The notes: generated from the sequence alone by a model not told the origin. Shown: positions 1 through 10,310, counted from the first letter of the stretch. The stretch is DNA of 25,864 nt from Prorocentrum cordatum (GCA_963575745.1 CAUYUJ010014765.1:182501-208364), one strand, 5' to 3'. Program-made: numbers and translations.

Positions 1-1110
<1,110 letters not shown>

Positions 1111-1121
1111 ATCCCAGTGCG

Positions 1122-1696
1122 ACCCTACCTAGGAGTTGGAGCCTCTAGGAAAGCAACAATATGCTATGCTATGCTATGCTATGCTGCGCTGTGCTATGGT
1201 AACCCTTGCTATGGTATGATATGCTATGCTATGCTGAGCTATGCTATGCTATGCTATGCTTGGCTATGCTATGCTATGTTGAGCTGTGCTAATGCTGCGC
1301 TGCGCTTTGCTGCGCTGCGCTAAGCTAAGCTAAGGTAAGCTAAGCTATGCTAAGCTAAGCTAGGCTAGGCTAAGCTGAGCTAAGCTAAGCCAAGCCAGGC
1401 CACGCTAAGCTAAGCTAAGCTGAGCTAAGATGAGATAAGCTAAGCTAAGTCAAGCTAAGCTAAGCTAAGCTAAGCTAGGCTAGGCAAAGCTAAGCTAAGC
1501 TAAGCTAAGATAAGCTAAGATGAGATCAGCTAAGCCAAGCTAAGCTAAGCTTAGCTAAGCTAAGCTGGGTGAACCCAGGGGTCGCAACTGGGGGAACCGC
1601 AGGGTGGGGACTGGGGGAACCGCCCGGGGCGGCCTACACTGCCCGGCCCCTTTAAGCAAACCAAGTATGAACCCTCTAGGCAGAGCCTAGGTAGGG
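1122..1696. mobile_element. Insert with 11-bp inverted ends splitting the CAT/CAG array
   Basis: The left end CCCTACCTAGG (1122-1132) is the exact reverse complement of the right end CCTAGGTAGGG (1686-1696). Just inside both ends the motif CCTCTAGG or its complement recurs, so the inverted similarity extends weakly to about 30 bp. The 575-bp interior holds a pentanucleotide array (about 1161-1565) and about 130 bp of non-repetitive GC-rich sequence with a duplicated CTGGGGGAACCGC. CAT/CAG sequence lies on both sides. I see no open frame for a transposase and no clear target-site duplication, so this could be a non-autonomous element or a chance arrangement. Confidence 0.45.
1161..1565. repeat. 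Pentanucleotide array, (ATGCT)n changing to (AAGCT)n
   Basis: About 1161-1300 is built from ATGCT with variants (GTGCT, TGGCT). About 1320-1565 is built from TAAGC/AAGCT with variants such as AAGAT, AGGCT and AAGCC. The two halves share the GCT core and the 5-bp register, so they look like successive stages of one array. The short frame at 1117-1323 is a translation of this array and is not called. Confidence 0.95.
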
Positions 1697-2679
1697 AATA
1701 ACAACAATTACACCAACAACAGCCGCAGCAACAACAACACCATCGTTAGCAGCAGCAGCAGCATCATCATCATCAGCATCAGCATCGCCATCATCACCAT
1801 CATCATCAGCATCAGCATCTGAATCAACAACAGCATAAGCATCAGCGTCAGCATCATAATCATCAGCAGCAGCATAATCATCGCCATACTCGCCAGCATC
1901 ATCACCATCATCATACCAGCATCAGCACCAGCAACAGCAGCATCATCAACATCATCCGATGCAGCAGCATCATCAGCATTAGCATCATCATAATCAGCGT
2001 CGTCATCATCATCGGCATCATCGTCATCAGCAGCCTCGTCAACATCATCAGCATCGGCATCAGCATCAGCACCCCCATCATCAGCATCATCGACATACTT
2101 GTCATCATCCGCATCAGCAGCAGCATCAGCATCAACATCGTCATCGTGAAAAGCATCATCATCAGCAGCAGCATCATCCTCACCATCATCATCATCATCA
2201 GCATCATCATCATCATCATCATCATCGCGTCTCTCACCAGCATTGGCCTCATCATCAACAACAGCACCATCATGCGCACCAGCACCAGCATCACCACCAT
2301 CGCCATTACCAGCACCATCACCATCACCATCACTGACATCTGCAACATCCTCATCACAAGCACCATCTCCGACATCACTATCATCCCTGCAACCACCACC
2401 ACCATCACCGTTATCAGCATCGTCAGCCTGTTCCGCATGCTCATCCTCACCCTCGTTCTAATCAGCAGCATCCGCATCATCATCGTCATCATCAGCATCA
2501 TCATCAAAATCAGCATCACCACCATCACCACCACCACCACCACCATCATCATCATGATCATCAGCATTAGCAGCATCAGCACTAGAACCATCATCATCAT
2601 CAGCAGCAACATCAGCAGCAGCATCATCAGCAGCATAAGAATAACAATACACTTCATTAGCAGCAGCAGCATCAGCATC

Positions 2680-2731
<52 letters not shown>

Positions 2732-2807
2732 GCATCAGCATCATCATCATCAGCAGCAGCATCATCATCAGCATCACCATCATCATCAGCTTCCTCATAT
2801 TTCCTCC
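1697..2807. repeat. Imperfect (CAT/CAG)n trinucleotide array
   Basis: CAT and CAG triplets alternate, with ACC, ATC and AAC interruptions. It is less pure than the block at 1-1110, but a pure CAT run occurs at about 2690-2730. The apparent 711-codon minus frame covering 1911-4046 reads through this array into the pyrimidine tract and is an artefact of missing stop triplets. Confidence 0.93.
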
Positions 2808-3240
2808 CCCGTCGTCCTCCTCTCTCTCTTCGTCCTCCCTCCTCCTCCTCCTCTTCCTCCTCCTCCTCTTCGTCTTACGAGTATGACGATTAATATCATT
2901 AGTATGAGCTCGTCTTATGATTATCACTATTATTGCTAGTAAGTGTATCAGTATTATTCCTCCCCCTCCTCCTCTTCCTTCTCCTCCTCCTCCTCCGCCT
3001 CCTCCTCCGCCTCCTCCTCCGCCTCCGCGCGCCTCCTCCTCTTCCCTCCTTCTCTTCCCTCCTCCTCCTCCTCCTCCTCCACCACACTCCTCCCCACTCA
3101 TTCTCCTCCTTCTTTTCTTCCTCCTCCTCCTCCTCCTCCTCCTCCTCCTCCTCCTCCTCCGCCTCATGCTCCTCCTCCTCCTCCTTCTCCTCCTCCTCCT
3201 CCTCCTCCTGCAACCCTCCTCCTCCTCATCATCCTCCTCA
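2808..3240. repeat. Polypyrimidine tract, mainly (TCC)n
   Basis: More than 400 bases are overwhelmingly C and T, with TCC the dominant triplet. A short AT-rich interruption at about 2875-2958 contains TATGA-like triplets. It faces a purine tract of similar length on the same strand beginning near 3351. Such mirror-rich pyrimidine runs are a known class capable of triplex (H-DNA) structure; whether this one does so is inference. Confidence 0.9.
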
Positions 3241-3350
3241 TCCTCCCCCCCTGCGGTCCTCGAACACACCGAAGCCAAAGCCGCGGTGCATCTTGGGCGC
3301 CGACCCAGAGCCGTTTCCTCGTCGCCACGGGACGCCCGGCTCGGGCGCAA
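3241..3350. other. GC-rich spacer between pyrimidine and purine tracts
   Basis: About 110 bases of balanced, non-repetitive, GC-rich sequence separate the two biased tracts. All frames are open only because the flanks lack stops. The segment could be a real exon fragment or a regulatory core, but nothing in it identifies a function. Confidence 0.5.
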
Positions 3351-3865
3351 GGAAGAGGGAGGAGCGAGGAGGAGAGAGGAGAGGAGAGAGGAGAGAAAAG
3401 AGGAGAGCAGAGAGGAGAGGAGAGGCGAGGCGAGGCGAGGGGAGGAGAAATGGAGAGGAGGAAGGAGAGGAGGAAGGAGAGGAGGAAGGAGATTTTGAAG
3501 TTTTGAGGACGAAGGAGCAGGAGAAGGAGAGGAAGATGAGAGGAGAGGAGAGGAGAGGAGAGGAGAGGGGAGGAGAGGAGATGAGAGGACAGGAGAGAGA
3601 AGAGAGGAGAGAGGAGAGGAGAGAAGAGAGAGAGAGAGAGGAGAGAGGAAAGAGGAGAGAGGAGAGAGGAGAGGGAAGAGAGGGGGGAAGAGAGAAGAGA
3701 GAGGAGAGAGGCGAGAGGAGAGAGGAGAGAAGGACAGGAGAGGACAGGAGAGGAGGAGGAGGAGGAGAACGAGACGAGACGAGACGAGCGGAGAGGAAGC
3801 GGGGAAGGAGAAGGAGGAGGAGAGGGGGGAGGGAGGGACGAGGAAGGAGGAGGCTGGAGGGTCTT
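3351..3865. repeat. Polypurine tract, GAGAGGA-type
   Basis: About 500 bases are almost only A and G, with GAGAGGA, GGAGA and GGAAGGA units. The only pyrimidine-containing breaks of note are near 3493-3508 and 3718-3790. Apparent proteins here are poly-Arg/Glu or poly-Ser/Leu shadows. Confidence 0.92.
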
Positions 3866-4409
3866 TCTGCCTCTTGAGTGTGTGCTGGAAGGCCGCAGGA
3901 TGCATGCCTGTCGGCGCACGCGCGCTGGCCTCCGAAGACGGCCAGCCCAGGCGTGTCATCTGATGCGGTGGGTTCACTGATCTGATGTGGTGGGTTCCGT
4001 GCACGTTCTCGCAAGGCCACCCCCCGAGAGTTGGTTCGGGCACCATCCCCGCGACAGGCGAGGAGAAGGGAGAGAGGGAGGGAGGGAGGGAGGGAGGGCT
4101 GGAGCAGGGAGGAGGGAGGGGATGGAGGCGGGTGGCAATCGAGTGATCTCAGAACCTGGGAGGGGGGGGGTCCAGGGGGGTCACTGCGGCCTGTAAGGGG
4201 CTGGGAAGAGGTGGCATGTCCAGACAGAATATGATGTCCTGGTAAGATTGGCTGCGGATACTCGCAAAAATCCAGAGTGTGCAGCAGCCCTCGTGGCTGG
4301 AGCCCGTGCAGAGCGGGGGGAAACCTCATGGCTTCTTCCTCCCCCGAAAAGGAAGAAGTTTTGAGCAGGGACCGACCGTCCCGGCATTCCTATAGTCCTA
4401 CCACAAAAT
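3866..4409. other. Intergenic sequence with short tandem duplications
   Basis: No credible gene is seen. A 22-bp unit containing CTGATG(C/T)GGTGGGTTC is present twice in tandem at about 3959-4002. A (GGGA)n run occupies about 4064-4097. A G-run interrupts 4159-4179. Confidence 0.6.
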
Positions 4410-4546
4410 GCTCTTAGAACCCATAGATGTTCTAAGAACCAAAGCAACGTTCTTAGAACATAAACCCGATGTATTAAAACAAGACAGTCCCAGCCAGATA
4501 AATGTTCTGAGAACATCGCGTGGAAACCACAAAAGGCTCTTAGAGC
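4410..4546. repeat. Cluster of five 11-bp palindromes, GYTCTNAGARC
   Basis: Perfect or near-perfect palindromes lie at 4410-4420 (GCTCTTAGAAC), 4429-4439 (GTTCTAAGAAC), 4449-4459 (GTTCTTAGAAC), 4504-4514 (GTTCTGAGAAC) and 4536-4546 (GCTCTTAGAGC). Starts are 19, 20, 55 and 32 bases apart, so the first three sit about two helical turns apart. The sequences CCACAAAATG (4401-4410) and CCACAAAAGG (4527-4536) precede the outermost copies, suggesting a decayed tandem repeat. A binding-site array is possible but not shown. Confidence 0.7.
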
Positions 4547-5088
4547 ATTGTCTGGTGGGCCTATAGGCACGCCAGGACGCTTCGCCGATGCCTGCAGAAG
4601 AGGAGCAGCAGGACCGAGAGCACCTCTGGCACACGCCCCCGCTGCTGCAGCACACCCCTCGCAGGCGAGTGCCGATGCCCCTCTGGAGCGACGGCGGGCG
4701 CCCACGGTCCGAGGGCACGGGAAGCGTGGCGTGGCGACGCCCGCGCGGCCTCGCGACGGGCTGCGGGCGCGGGAGGGCCAAAGGCCGAGGCAGAGGGCCG
4801 CGGCCTTGCCGCAGGTGCGGACGGCTTGAAACCCTCTTGCAACCTCATCCTGCGGCACTCGTGGGCCACCTTGGATGATCTGGGGCTTGGCAAGCGAAAC
4901 GATTACGCCCCCTTCCTGTCCCCTTCCTCCCATTCCTTCTACCGTCCCCTCCCCCTCATCTTTGTTCCCCCCCAAAAAACCCAGCGGACCAGTCGCAGCG
5001 AGCAGAAGATGACAACCGACGACAACACGCCCAACAGTGCCACTACAGAAACATCCACTCCTAAGCCGAGTGCGACTGAAACCTCCAG
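4547..5088. other. GC-rich stretch without a recognisable gene
   Basis: Several frames stay open because of high GC content, not because of coding signals I can recognise. A long minus frame spans 4181-5431, but it crosses the palindrome cluster and reads as low-complexity Ala/Arg/Gly sequence. A polypyrimidine stretch at about 4908-4975 could be part of an intron. Confidence 0.4.
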
Positions 5089-5400
5089 AAGAAGGCCGAG
5101 GAGGCGAAGGAGGAAGAGGACGAAGAGCAAGAGGCGAGCTCGAGCGACAACATTCGGACCCTCCCCCTCGCGCACCGCTTCTCCAACCCACTCCCCCTAC
5201 CCTGTCCCGCCCCTTCCATCCCCCCGGCCCTGCGAGCTCTTCTCGCTGCCGCGTCGACTGCAAGCCTGCGCTTCCGCCAGCCACGCGGTCGGTGCATCTG
5301 CAGGCTGCTCGCACGCATGTGGCATCACGTCGATGCTGCCGGCGAGGCTGCAGGTCAAAATGCGACGGCCTGGAGGAGCACCGGGATCCATCGTCCATGA
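5089..5400 (+). CDS. Candidate exon, acidic linker followed by Ala/Arg-rich region
   Basis: Sequence CCTCCAG at 5082-5088 resembles a 3' splice site; the frame opens immediately after a TGA and runs to TGA at 5398-5400. It begins KKAEEAKEEEDEEQE, followed by ASSSDNIRTLPLAHRF, then a proline-rich patch and an Ala/Arg-rich end containing CICRLLARMWHHVD. There is no ATG start, so it would be an internal or terminal exon. I recognise no family. The acidic, Glu/Lys-rich start in this frame reads more like protein than the Arg-rich alternative frame at 4826-5671. The distal half may be non-coding. Confidence 0.28.
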   Translation, partial: KKAEEAKEEEDEEQEASSSDNIRTLPLAHRFSNPLPLPCPAPSIPPALRALLAAASTASLRFRQPRGRCICRLLARMWHHVDAAGEAAGQNATAWRSTGIHRP

Positions 5401-6654
5401 CATGATGTGCAGTGGAACGGAGCAGCGCCACGAGAAGTGCATGTTATGTGGCAGTCGGCGGCTGAGTTCGAGTCTGGTGCTTTCGAATTGGGGCTGTTGG
5501 TCCAGACTGAGATGTCAGCGCGGGAATCGAAGCGTCATCCTGGTGCTGGTGAACTCGAGGAGGACGGCTGGATCAAAAATTTCGGCCACGAACATCGCGG
5601 CAGAAAGGTTATCCGCAATCAAACCAAGTCACGCAAGAAAGCTCTATGCGCCAGGCGATGCAGGCTCATAGCAGTGAAGCGAAAGGTTGGTCAGAGAATC
5701 GATGTCCTCTGACAGCCAGGGCTGCTCCCAGCGGCTGCTCATGGTGCTGCAGTGTCGGATTGGATCGAGGAGACTCTAACGAAGCTGAGGACTACGGCGG
5801 GCATGCTGGTTGGGGCGCACCATGGCTCGTTCGTCATTGACGCAGCAGTGTGCTGAGTACGACCCGATCTAAATGGCCACTTGCGACGGCGTAGTGAGGC
5901 ATGCCGTTTGGATCTGGGATGGCAAAACTAACTTGGCTCGTCTGCATCACGCGTGGGCTTCCAGCACGACGCAGCTCGTGCATGATCAGTCTGAGAAGCA
6001 TGCAAAAGGTCCGATTGGTGCTGTTACGCCCAGTGTTTGGCGCATTGGATGAGTTTCCTCGACGGCTATAACCACTGACAAAGAGAAGTTCTTATCGCTG
6101 CTGACAGTATCAGCGAGGGACGTCATGAAGCAGATGCGGCTTGGCATTGCTCGGTGGCCAAGCGAGAGAATTATGAAGAGGCATGATCATCGCATGGGTA
6201 ACCAGGCCAAGTTATGGATGCGTTCGCCTAGAGCTTGCCTTGGTGGTGAGGAGTCTTTCGTAAAGGGGCCAGGTGCTACGTCCTGGAGAGCACATTGAGC
6301 CAGAGTGCACTGGACTCAGGAGATGAAATAGTCGGTTGGATTGGAGGCATCGTCAAAGTGTTGTCTCGAATGCGGTTTCTCCAATTACACGCCTGGGCAT
6401 CGTTTCGTTGGTTGCGAGCCCCTGTTGCAGCCGATAGATGTGGAGATGCCTGACGGCGTCGTCCCTGAAGGCCTTGAGGTGATTCGCAACTATGTGTGCG
6501 ACCAGGGGCTCAAGGTCATCGGGGAGCCCACTTGGGATGAATTCGAGACTTGTGTGGGGGCTACCATGCTTGCCCATCGAGGTCCCGACGGCGAAGGAAA
6601 GCTATTCCTACAAGATCTGGGGGTGATTGGAGTTCTGAGAACTGCTGCTGGGGC

Positions 6655-7190
6655 AACATCGTATTCTCCGACAGGTCAGGTTTCTCGTCGGCGGTCCCTG
6701 AACTCATGTGATGTGGCTGGGCGCTCGTGGTGATGAATGACGTTGGTTTGCCTATCCGAGGTGCCTTTGGTCCTCTACCTGGGCAGCTTCAGTCAGTGAG
6801 CAGAGCTGACAAATATGCGGTGCCCATGCGCTCACGCTCATCAAGAACCGTCAGTTCGCGTGCACGGACCTCCTGGCGCTGGCTGGTGAAGGAAACGGCT
6901 GGGCTGACCGACGATATTCGGCGAGTCGTACGCACATTGCCATCTGGAGACAGATCAAGACGTCATTCGGCGAGTGGTACGCACGCGACCACCTGGAGAC
7001 ATATCAAGACGTTGTTCGGCTAGTGGTACGACTACGACCATCTGGAGACATATCGAGGCGGTGGCGGGCGATCGGCGTCAAGCGTCGTGCGTGGCTCCTG
7101 CGCACAAGTAGTTGGTAGAGCATACTGATCGTAGTATCCCGCAGATCTTTCACATGGGCAATGGATGGGAAGAGAATTTCGCTCGAGAGG
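6655..7190 (+). pseudogene. RNase H-like domain split over three frames
   Basis: Frame 1 (from 6655) reads IVFSDRSGF; the Asp at 6670-6672 fits the first metal ligand of RNase H. An in-frame TGA at 6709-6711 precedes CGWALVV. GAFGPLPGQLQSVSRADKYA follows, with Asp (6808-6810) where the family has the catalytic Glu. Frame 3 then continues with FACTDLLAL, whose Asp (6867-6869) fits the third ligand. Frame 2 resumes with TTIWRHIEAV, VAPAHK (His at 7103-7105), a TAG at 7109-7111, and GNGWEENFAREGA. The last block keeps the GNxxADxxAxxGA spacing but has Glu (7172-7174) in place of the final Asp. At least two catalytic positions are altered, so the enzyme is dead as well as broken. Confidence 0.6.
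6916..7062 (+). repeat. 49-bp tandem triplication inside the RNase H-like domain
   Basis: Three adjacent 49-base copies start at 6916, 6965 and 7014. They share TTCGGC(G/T)AGT, then GTACG and a conserved CTGGAGACA(T/G)ATC. Each encodes a version of SASxTxxxxWRxI, but because 49 is not a multiple of 3, each copy is read in a different frame. Two extra copies add 98 bases, which accounts exactly for the shift from frame 3 before the array to frame 2 after it. Confidence 0.92.
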
Positions 7191-7739
7191 GGGCTCTTCA
7201 TCCTAAGTTGCCCCAGCTCTGCGAGGAGGTGTTCAAGATGGAGTGTCGACAGCATCGTCTCGCGGCGCAGTGCATTGTCTGGGCCATGCGTCGGATGCTC
7301 AAAATCGATGGCTGGGACCCGACGCAGAGTTCCTGAAGGCGGTACATCATGAGTCCAAGATTGTCGCGACGGTGGTGCAGCACGTACTTGTGCGTCTGGG
7401 TTCGGGGGTGCTTATTTGTCGTAAGTGATGGCTTCAGGGCGGAGGCGCACATCATGAGGTGCAGGGTGACGAACTGCGTGGCCTCTGAGGCGGCTGCGGC
7501 TGCGCTGGAGGCGATCGACCGCGATGAGGGGTAAGGTGTGCCTGCTGGACCGCCCATGATCGACAGAGTCGCATAGTAGTGGCAAGTTGACGAGGTCATT
7601 GCACACGATGGGCATCGATTGAGGCGTACCCGGGCTGATATCCTCTGTGAAATGCGTTTCGTGGTCGAACGCTGGACACTCCAAGGCGTTGTAAAGTGAG
7701 TTTGCTTGGGCGCGCATTGGTGAAGCTAAACCAGCGTCC

Positions 7740-8264
7740 TACATGCCGTCGAACATCCGAAGGCGGCTTCGCAAGTCGATGGCGTCTCGGCACCCCAAAG
7801 AGCAACGAGCCGCTCTGAACATCATATGCGTCCACGTCATGGGTCTAGCTCGTCCTCCACGGTGTCGGCTTCCTGCTGTGCCTGGACATCTATCGGGCTG
7901 CCCTGGGCAGGCGGGCGGGGCTTTCACCCTCGTCGGCCGCTCCTTCACCCAACGCAACACCCTTCCCTTCGGCCTGGGGGCCGTGCCGCTGAGGGGTGCT
8001 GGGTTGACCCTTGTCTCCGCGATGGCCACCGCCCCGCGGTTCGAGGAGAGGCGACGCGGTGTCGCTGTTGCTGTCTGTGCCAGCTGGTTTCCGCTTGTGC
8101 TTCACTGGCCGTGCTTCACTGGCCTGCTGTGCTCCAGTGGCGCCCTGCAGTCCAGCAGCGCGCTCGCCGAGGCTGGCCTTGCCCTCGACACTCTCGGCGT
8201 CTTCTTTTGGACCGATCGGCTGCTGGGTCACCCTGCTGCCAGTCCAGGCTGGTAGTAGGCTGGG
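7740..8264 (+). other. Unassigned sequence with an open frame, left of the gap
   Basis: A plus frame at 7743-8255 is open for 170 codons, but the product matches no family I know and runs into low-information Leu/Ala/Gly sequence. A 14-bp unit GTGCTTCACTGGCC is duplicated in tandem at 8097-8124. The frame may be chance in GC-rich DNA. Confidence 0.25.
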
Positions 8265-8364
8265 NNNNNNNNNNNNNNNNNNNNNNNNNNNNNNNNNNNN
8301 NNNNNNNNNNNNNNNNNNNNNNNNNNNNNNNNNNNNNNNNNNNNNNNNNNNNNNNNNNNNNNNN
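8265..8364. other. Assembly gap of 100 Ns
   Basis: Exactly 100 unknown bases, a conventional placeholder length, so true size is unknown. The right edge falls inside a minisatellite whose left boundary is therefore missing. The left edge is unrelated sequence. All frames crossing it are unreliable. Confidence 0.99.
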
Positions 8365-8927
8365 AGGGTGGTCTCTCAGCTCGGCCGCCACGACACTGGC
8401 GCAAAGCCTAGCAAGCGTGGCACTTTCTCGACACCACAGGGGGTGCGCAGGGGGTGGTCTCTCAGCTCGGCCGCTATCCACGACACTGGCGCAAAAGGCT
8501 AGCAGGCGTGGCATTTTCTCGACACCACACGGGGTGGGCAGGGGGTGGTCTCTCAGCTCGGCCGCTATCCACGACACTGGCGCAAACCTAGCAAGCGTGG
8601 CACTTTCTCGACACCACAGGGGGTGCGCAGGGGGTTGTCTCTCAGCCGCTATCCACGACACTGGCGCAAAGCTTTGCAGCCGTGGCACTTTCTCGACACC
8701 ACAGGGGGTGCGCAGGGGGTGGTCTCTCAGCTCGGCCGCTATCCACGACACTGTCGCAACGCCTAGCAGGCGTGGCACTTTCTCGACACCACAGGGGGTG
8801 CGCAGGGGGTGGTCTCTCAGCTCGGCCGCTATCCACGACACTGGCGCAAAGGCTAGCAGGCGTGGCACTTTCTCGACATGGTCTCTCAGCTCGGCCGCTA
8901 TCCACGACACTGCGCAAAGCCTAGCAG
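8365..8927. repeat. Minisatellite, 85-91 bp unit, seven visible copies
   Basis: The landmark GTCTCTCAG begins at 8371, 8457, 8548, 8637, 8722, 8812 and 8881, giving spacings of 86, 91, 89, 85, 90 and 69. Each unit contains CTCGGCCGCTATCCACGACA, GGCGTGGCACTTTCTCGACA and CCACAGGGGGTGCGCAGGGG, with small indels. The 69-base spacing comes from loss of the CCACAGGGGGTGCGC segment before the final unit. Copies 1 and 4 lack parts of the CTCGGCCGCTATCC block. The array probably continues into the adjacent gap. Confidence 0.95.
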
Positions 8928-9224
8928 GGAACATTCGCGACGAGGGCCCAGAACGCAGGATTGTGCACATATATTATATACATAAGCAAACACATCAGAT
9001 TTAAATTAAGTATGTGGGGTTCCTCGGTAGCGTAATTTGCTTGTTTGTTTGTTTGTTTGTTTGTTTGTTTGTCCTTTTTGATTGTTCTATGAAACCTCGA
9101 CGTACGATGCCATCTCACCATAGTCAGCGTCATATCAAGGTCGCGCAGCGGAAACATGTCTCGAGCGAGACGCTCGTTCTGCACCGCAGACTCCTGTCCA
9201 TTGAGGGCCCCATGAGCGCCTCGA
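8928..9224. other. Non-repetitive stretch with a (TTTG)n run
   Basis: A short AT-rich segment (about 8963-9012) precedes a (TTTG)n run at about 9041-9072. A small hairpin GAGCG-AGA-CGCTC lies near 9161. No supported gene is seen. Confidence 0.6.
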
Positions 9225-9605
9225 TGCAGGGAGAAGGGCGGCCCCTCCGGGGAGGAGCACGGGGACGCGGGAGGAGGGCCCGAGGGGGACGCGGGAGGAG
9301 GGACGACGGGAGGAGGGAGGAAGGAGAAGTGACGGGGAAGTGACGGGCCACGGCGAGGAGGAAGAGGAAGGAGGAGGGGAGGGGGCCGCCAGGGAGGGGG
9401 GGTGCTTGCCAGGGAGGAGGAGGGAGGACGGAGGAGGGAGGACGAGGAGGAGGGAGGAAGACGCAGGAGGAAGGAGAAGGACGGCCGCCAGGGAGGATGA
9501 GAGAGGACGCAGGAGGAACGAGGCGGACCCAGGAGGAGGGAACATGGAGGGAGGAAGAGCAGAGGGGGTACGGCGAGGAGGAAGAGGAAGGAGAGGGGAG
9601 GGACC
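9225..9605. repeat. Purine-rich GGA/GAGG tract
   Basis: Irregular GGAGG and GGGA units dominate, with repeated GAGGAGGGAGGA and GGCCGCCAGGGAGG motifs. GGCGAGGAGGAAGAGGAAGGA occurs at about 9352 and again at about 9572. Open frames on both strands are Gly/Arg/Glu or Ser/Pro shadows. Confidence 0.8.
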
Positions 9606-9826
9606 TACTCACCGCCTGTTTGTGAGTTGTCGTCATCGTCGATGTCCCTAATCGTAGCCGCCGCCGTCGTCGTTGTCGTCGTCGCACCCGTCGTCCACTT
9701 GGACTCGCCCCCGCGCCCAGACACTCACAGCCAGATCCTCACAGCGAAACGTGCCAGGAAATGAGATGCATACATGTCGGCGGTGCCCCGTGGCACGAAC
9801 CCCCCCCCCCCCGCCTTCCCGCGGGC

Positions 9827-10059
9827 TTCGTGCAGGGCGCACCGGGTGCCGCCGACGACCTCGAACCCCCCCTCTCCCTCTTTCCTGTGGGTTTCTCCCT
9901 TTCCCTCCCCCCTTTCCCTCTTTCCCCTCTCCCTCTTTCCTCGAACCCCCCTCTCCCTCGAACCCCCCCTCCCCCCCCCCTCCTTCCCGGGGGTTTCGTG
10001 CAGGGCGCACCGGGTGCCGCCGACGACCTCGAACCCCCCCTCTCCCTCTTTCCTGTGGG
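9827..10059. repeat. 65-bp direct repeat pair, 168 bases apart
   Basis: Bases 9827-9891 and 9995-10059 are essentially identical, running from TTCGTGCAGGGCGCACCGGG through GACGACCTCGAACC to CTCTTTCCTGTGGG. The DNA between them is C-rich CCCT-type filler. Confidence 0.93.
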
Positions 10060-10150
10060 GCTCTGTACCGGGCGCACCGGCGCCCCCCCCCCTGTGGCAG
10101 TAGGGTGGGGGGCTCCCGTGGAAGGGGAGGGGCCTCCGGAGGTCTCTGGA

Positions 10151-10218
10151 CGTCGTCGTCGCCGTCGCCGTCGTCGTCCTCGTCCTAGTCCTCGCCCTTG
10201 TCGTGCTCGTAATCGTCG

Positions 10219-10287
<69 letters not shown>

Positions 10288-10296
10288 GCGTCGTTG
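10151..10296. repeat. (GTC)n trinucleotide array
   Basis: GTCGTC repeats with GCC and CTC interruptions, purest at about 10213-10286. Poly-Arg, poly-Val and poly-Asp frames are shadows. Confidence 0.95.
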
Positions 10297-10310
10297 TCAC
10301 GGTGAGGAGT

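Larger units (their letters stand above)
5900..7740 (+). pseudogene. Decayed retroelement ORF, 3' end with RNase H-like domain
   Basis: Scattered frames on the plus strand carry consecutive remnants of a retroelement C-terminal region. Around 6360-6410 a CLECGF...TPGHRFVGC stretch resembles the Cys/His knuckle found before RNase H in dinoflagellate retroelement proteins. 6655-7190 carries an RNase H-like domain. 7380-7440 reads HVLVRLGSGVLICRK followed by a TGA where a second CxxC cysteine would be expected. Between 5700 and 6340 the frames are short and broken. Multiple stops and frame changes mean it cannot be expressed as one protein. I saw no reverse transcriptase motif in the window. Family assignment is from motif order, not a search. 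Confidence 0.5.

Noticed and set aside
1566-1690. Small hairpin CTAGGC-AGA-GCCTAG as a terminator
   Set aside because: It is part of the inverted end of the 1122-1696 insert and is not followed by a T-run; bacterial-type terminators are not expected here.
1911-4046. A 711-codon minus-strand open frame
   Set aside because: It reads through the CAT/CAG array, pyrimidine and purine tracts; the product is poly-Met/Leu, poly-Arg and poly-Gly/Ser, which is what such DNA gives without coding.
5646-5840. Reverse transcriptase motifs upstream of the RNase H remnant
   Set aside because: I looked for a catalytic YxDD-type motif and neighbouring blocks in all plus frames from 5400 to 6340 and found none I could support.
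8365-8927. CRISPR array
   Set aside because: The units are contiguous near-identical tandem copies of 85-91 bp with no unique spacers and no cas genes.
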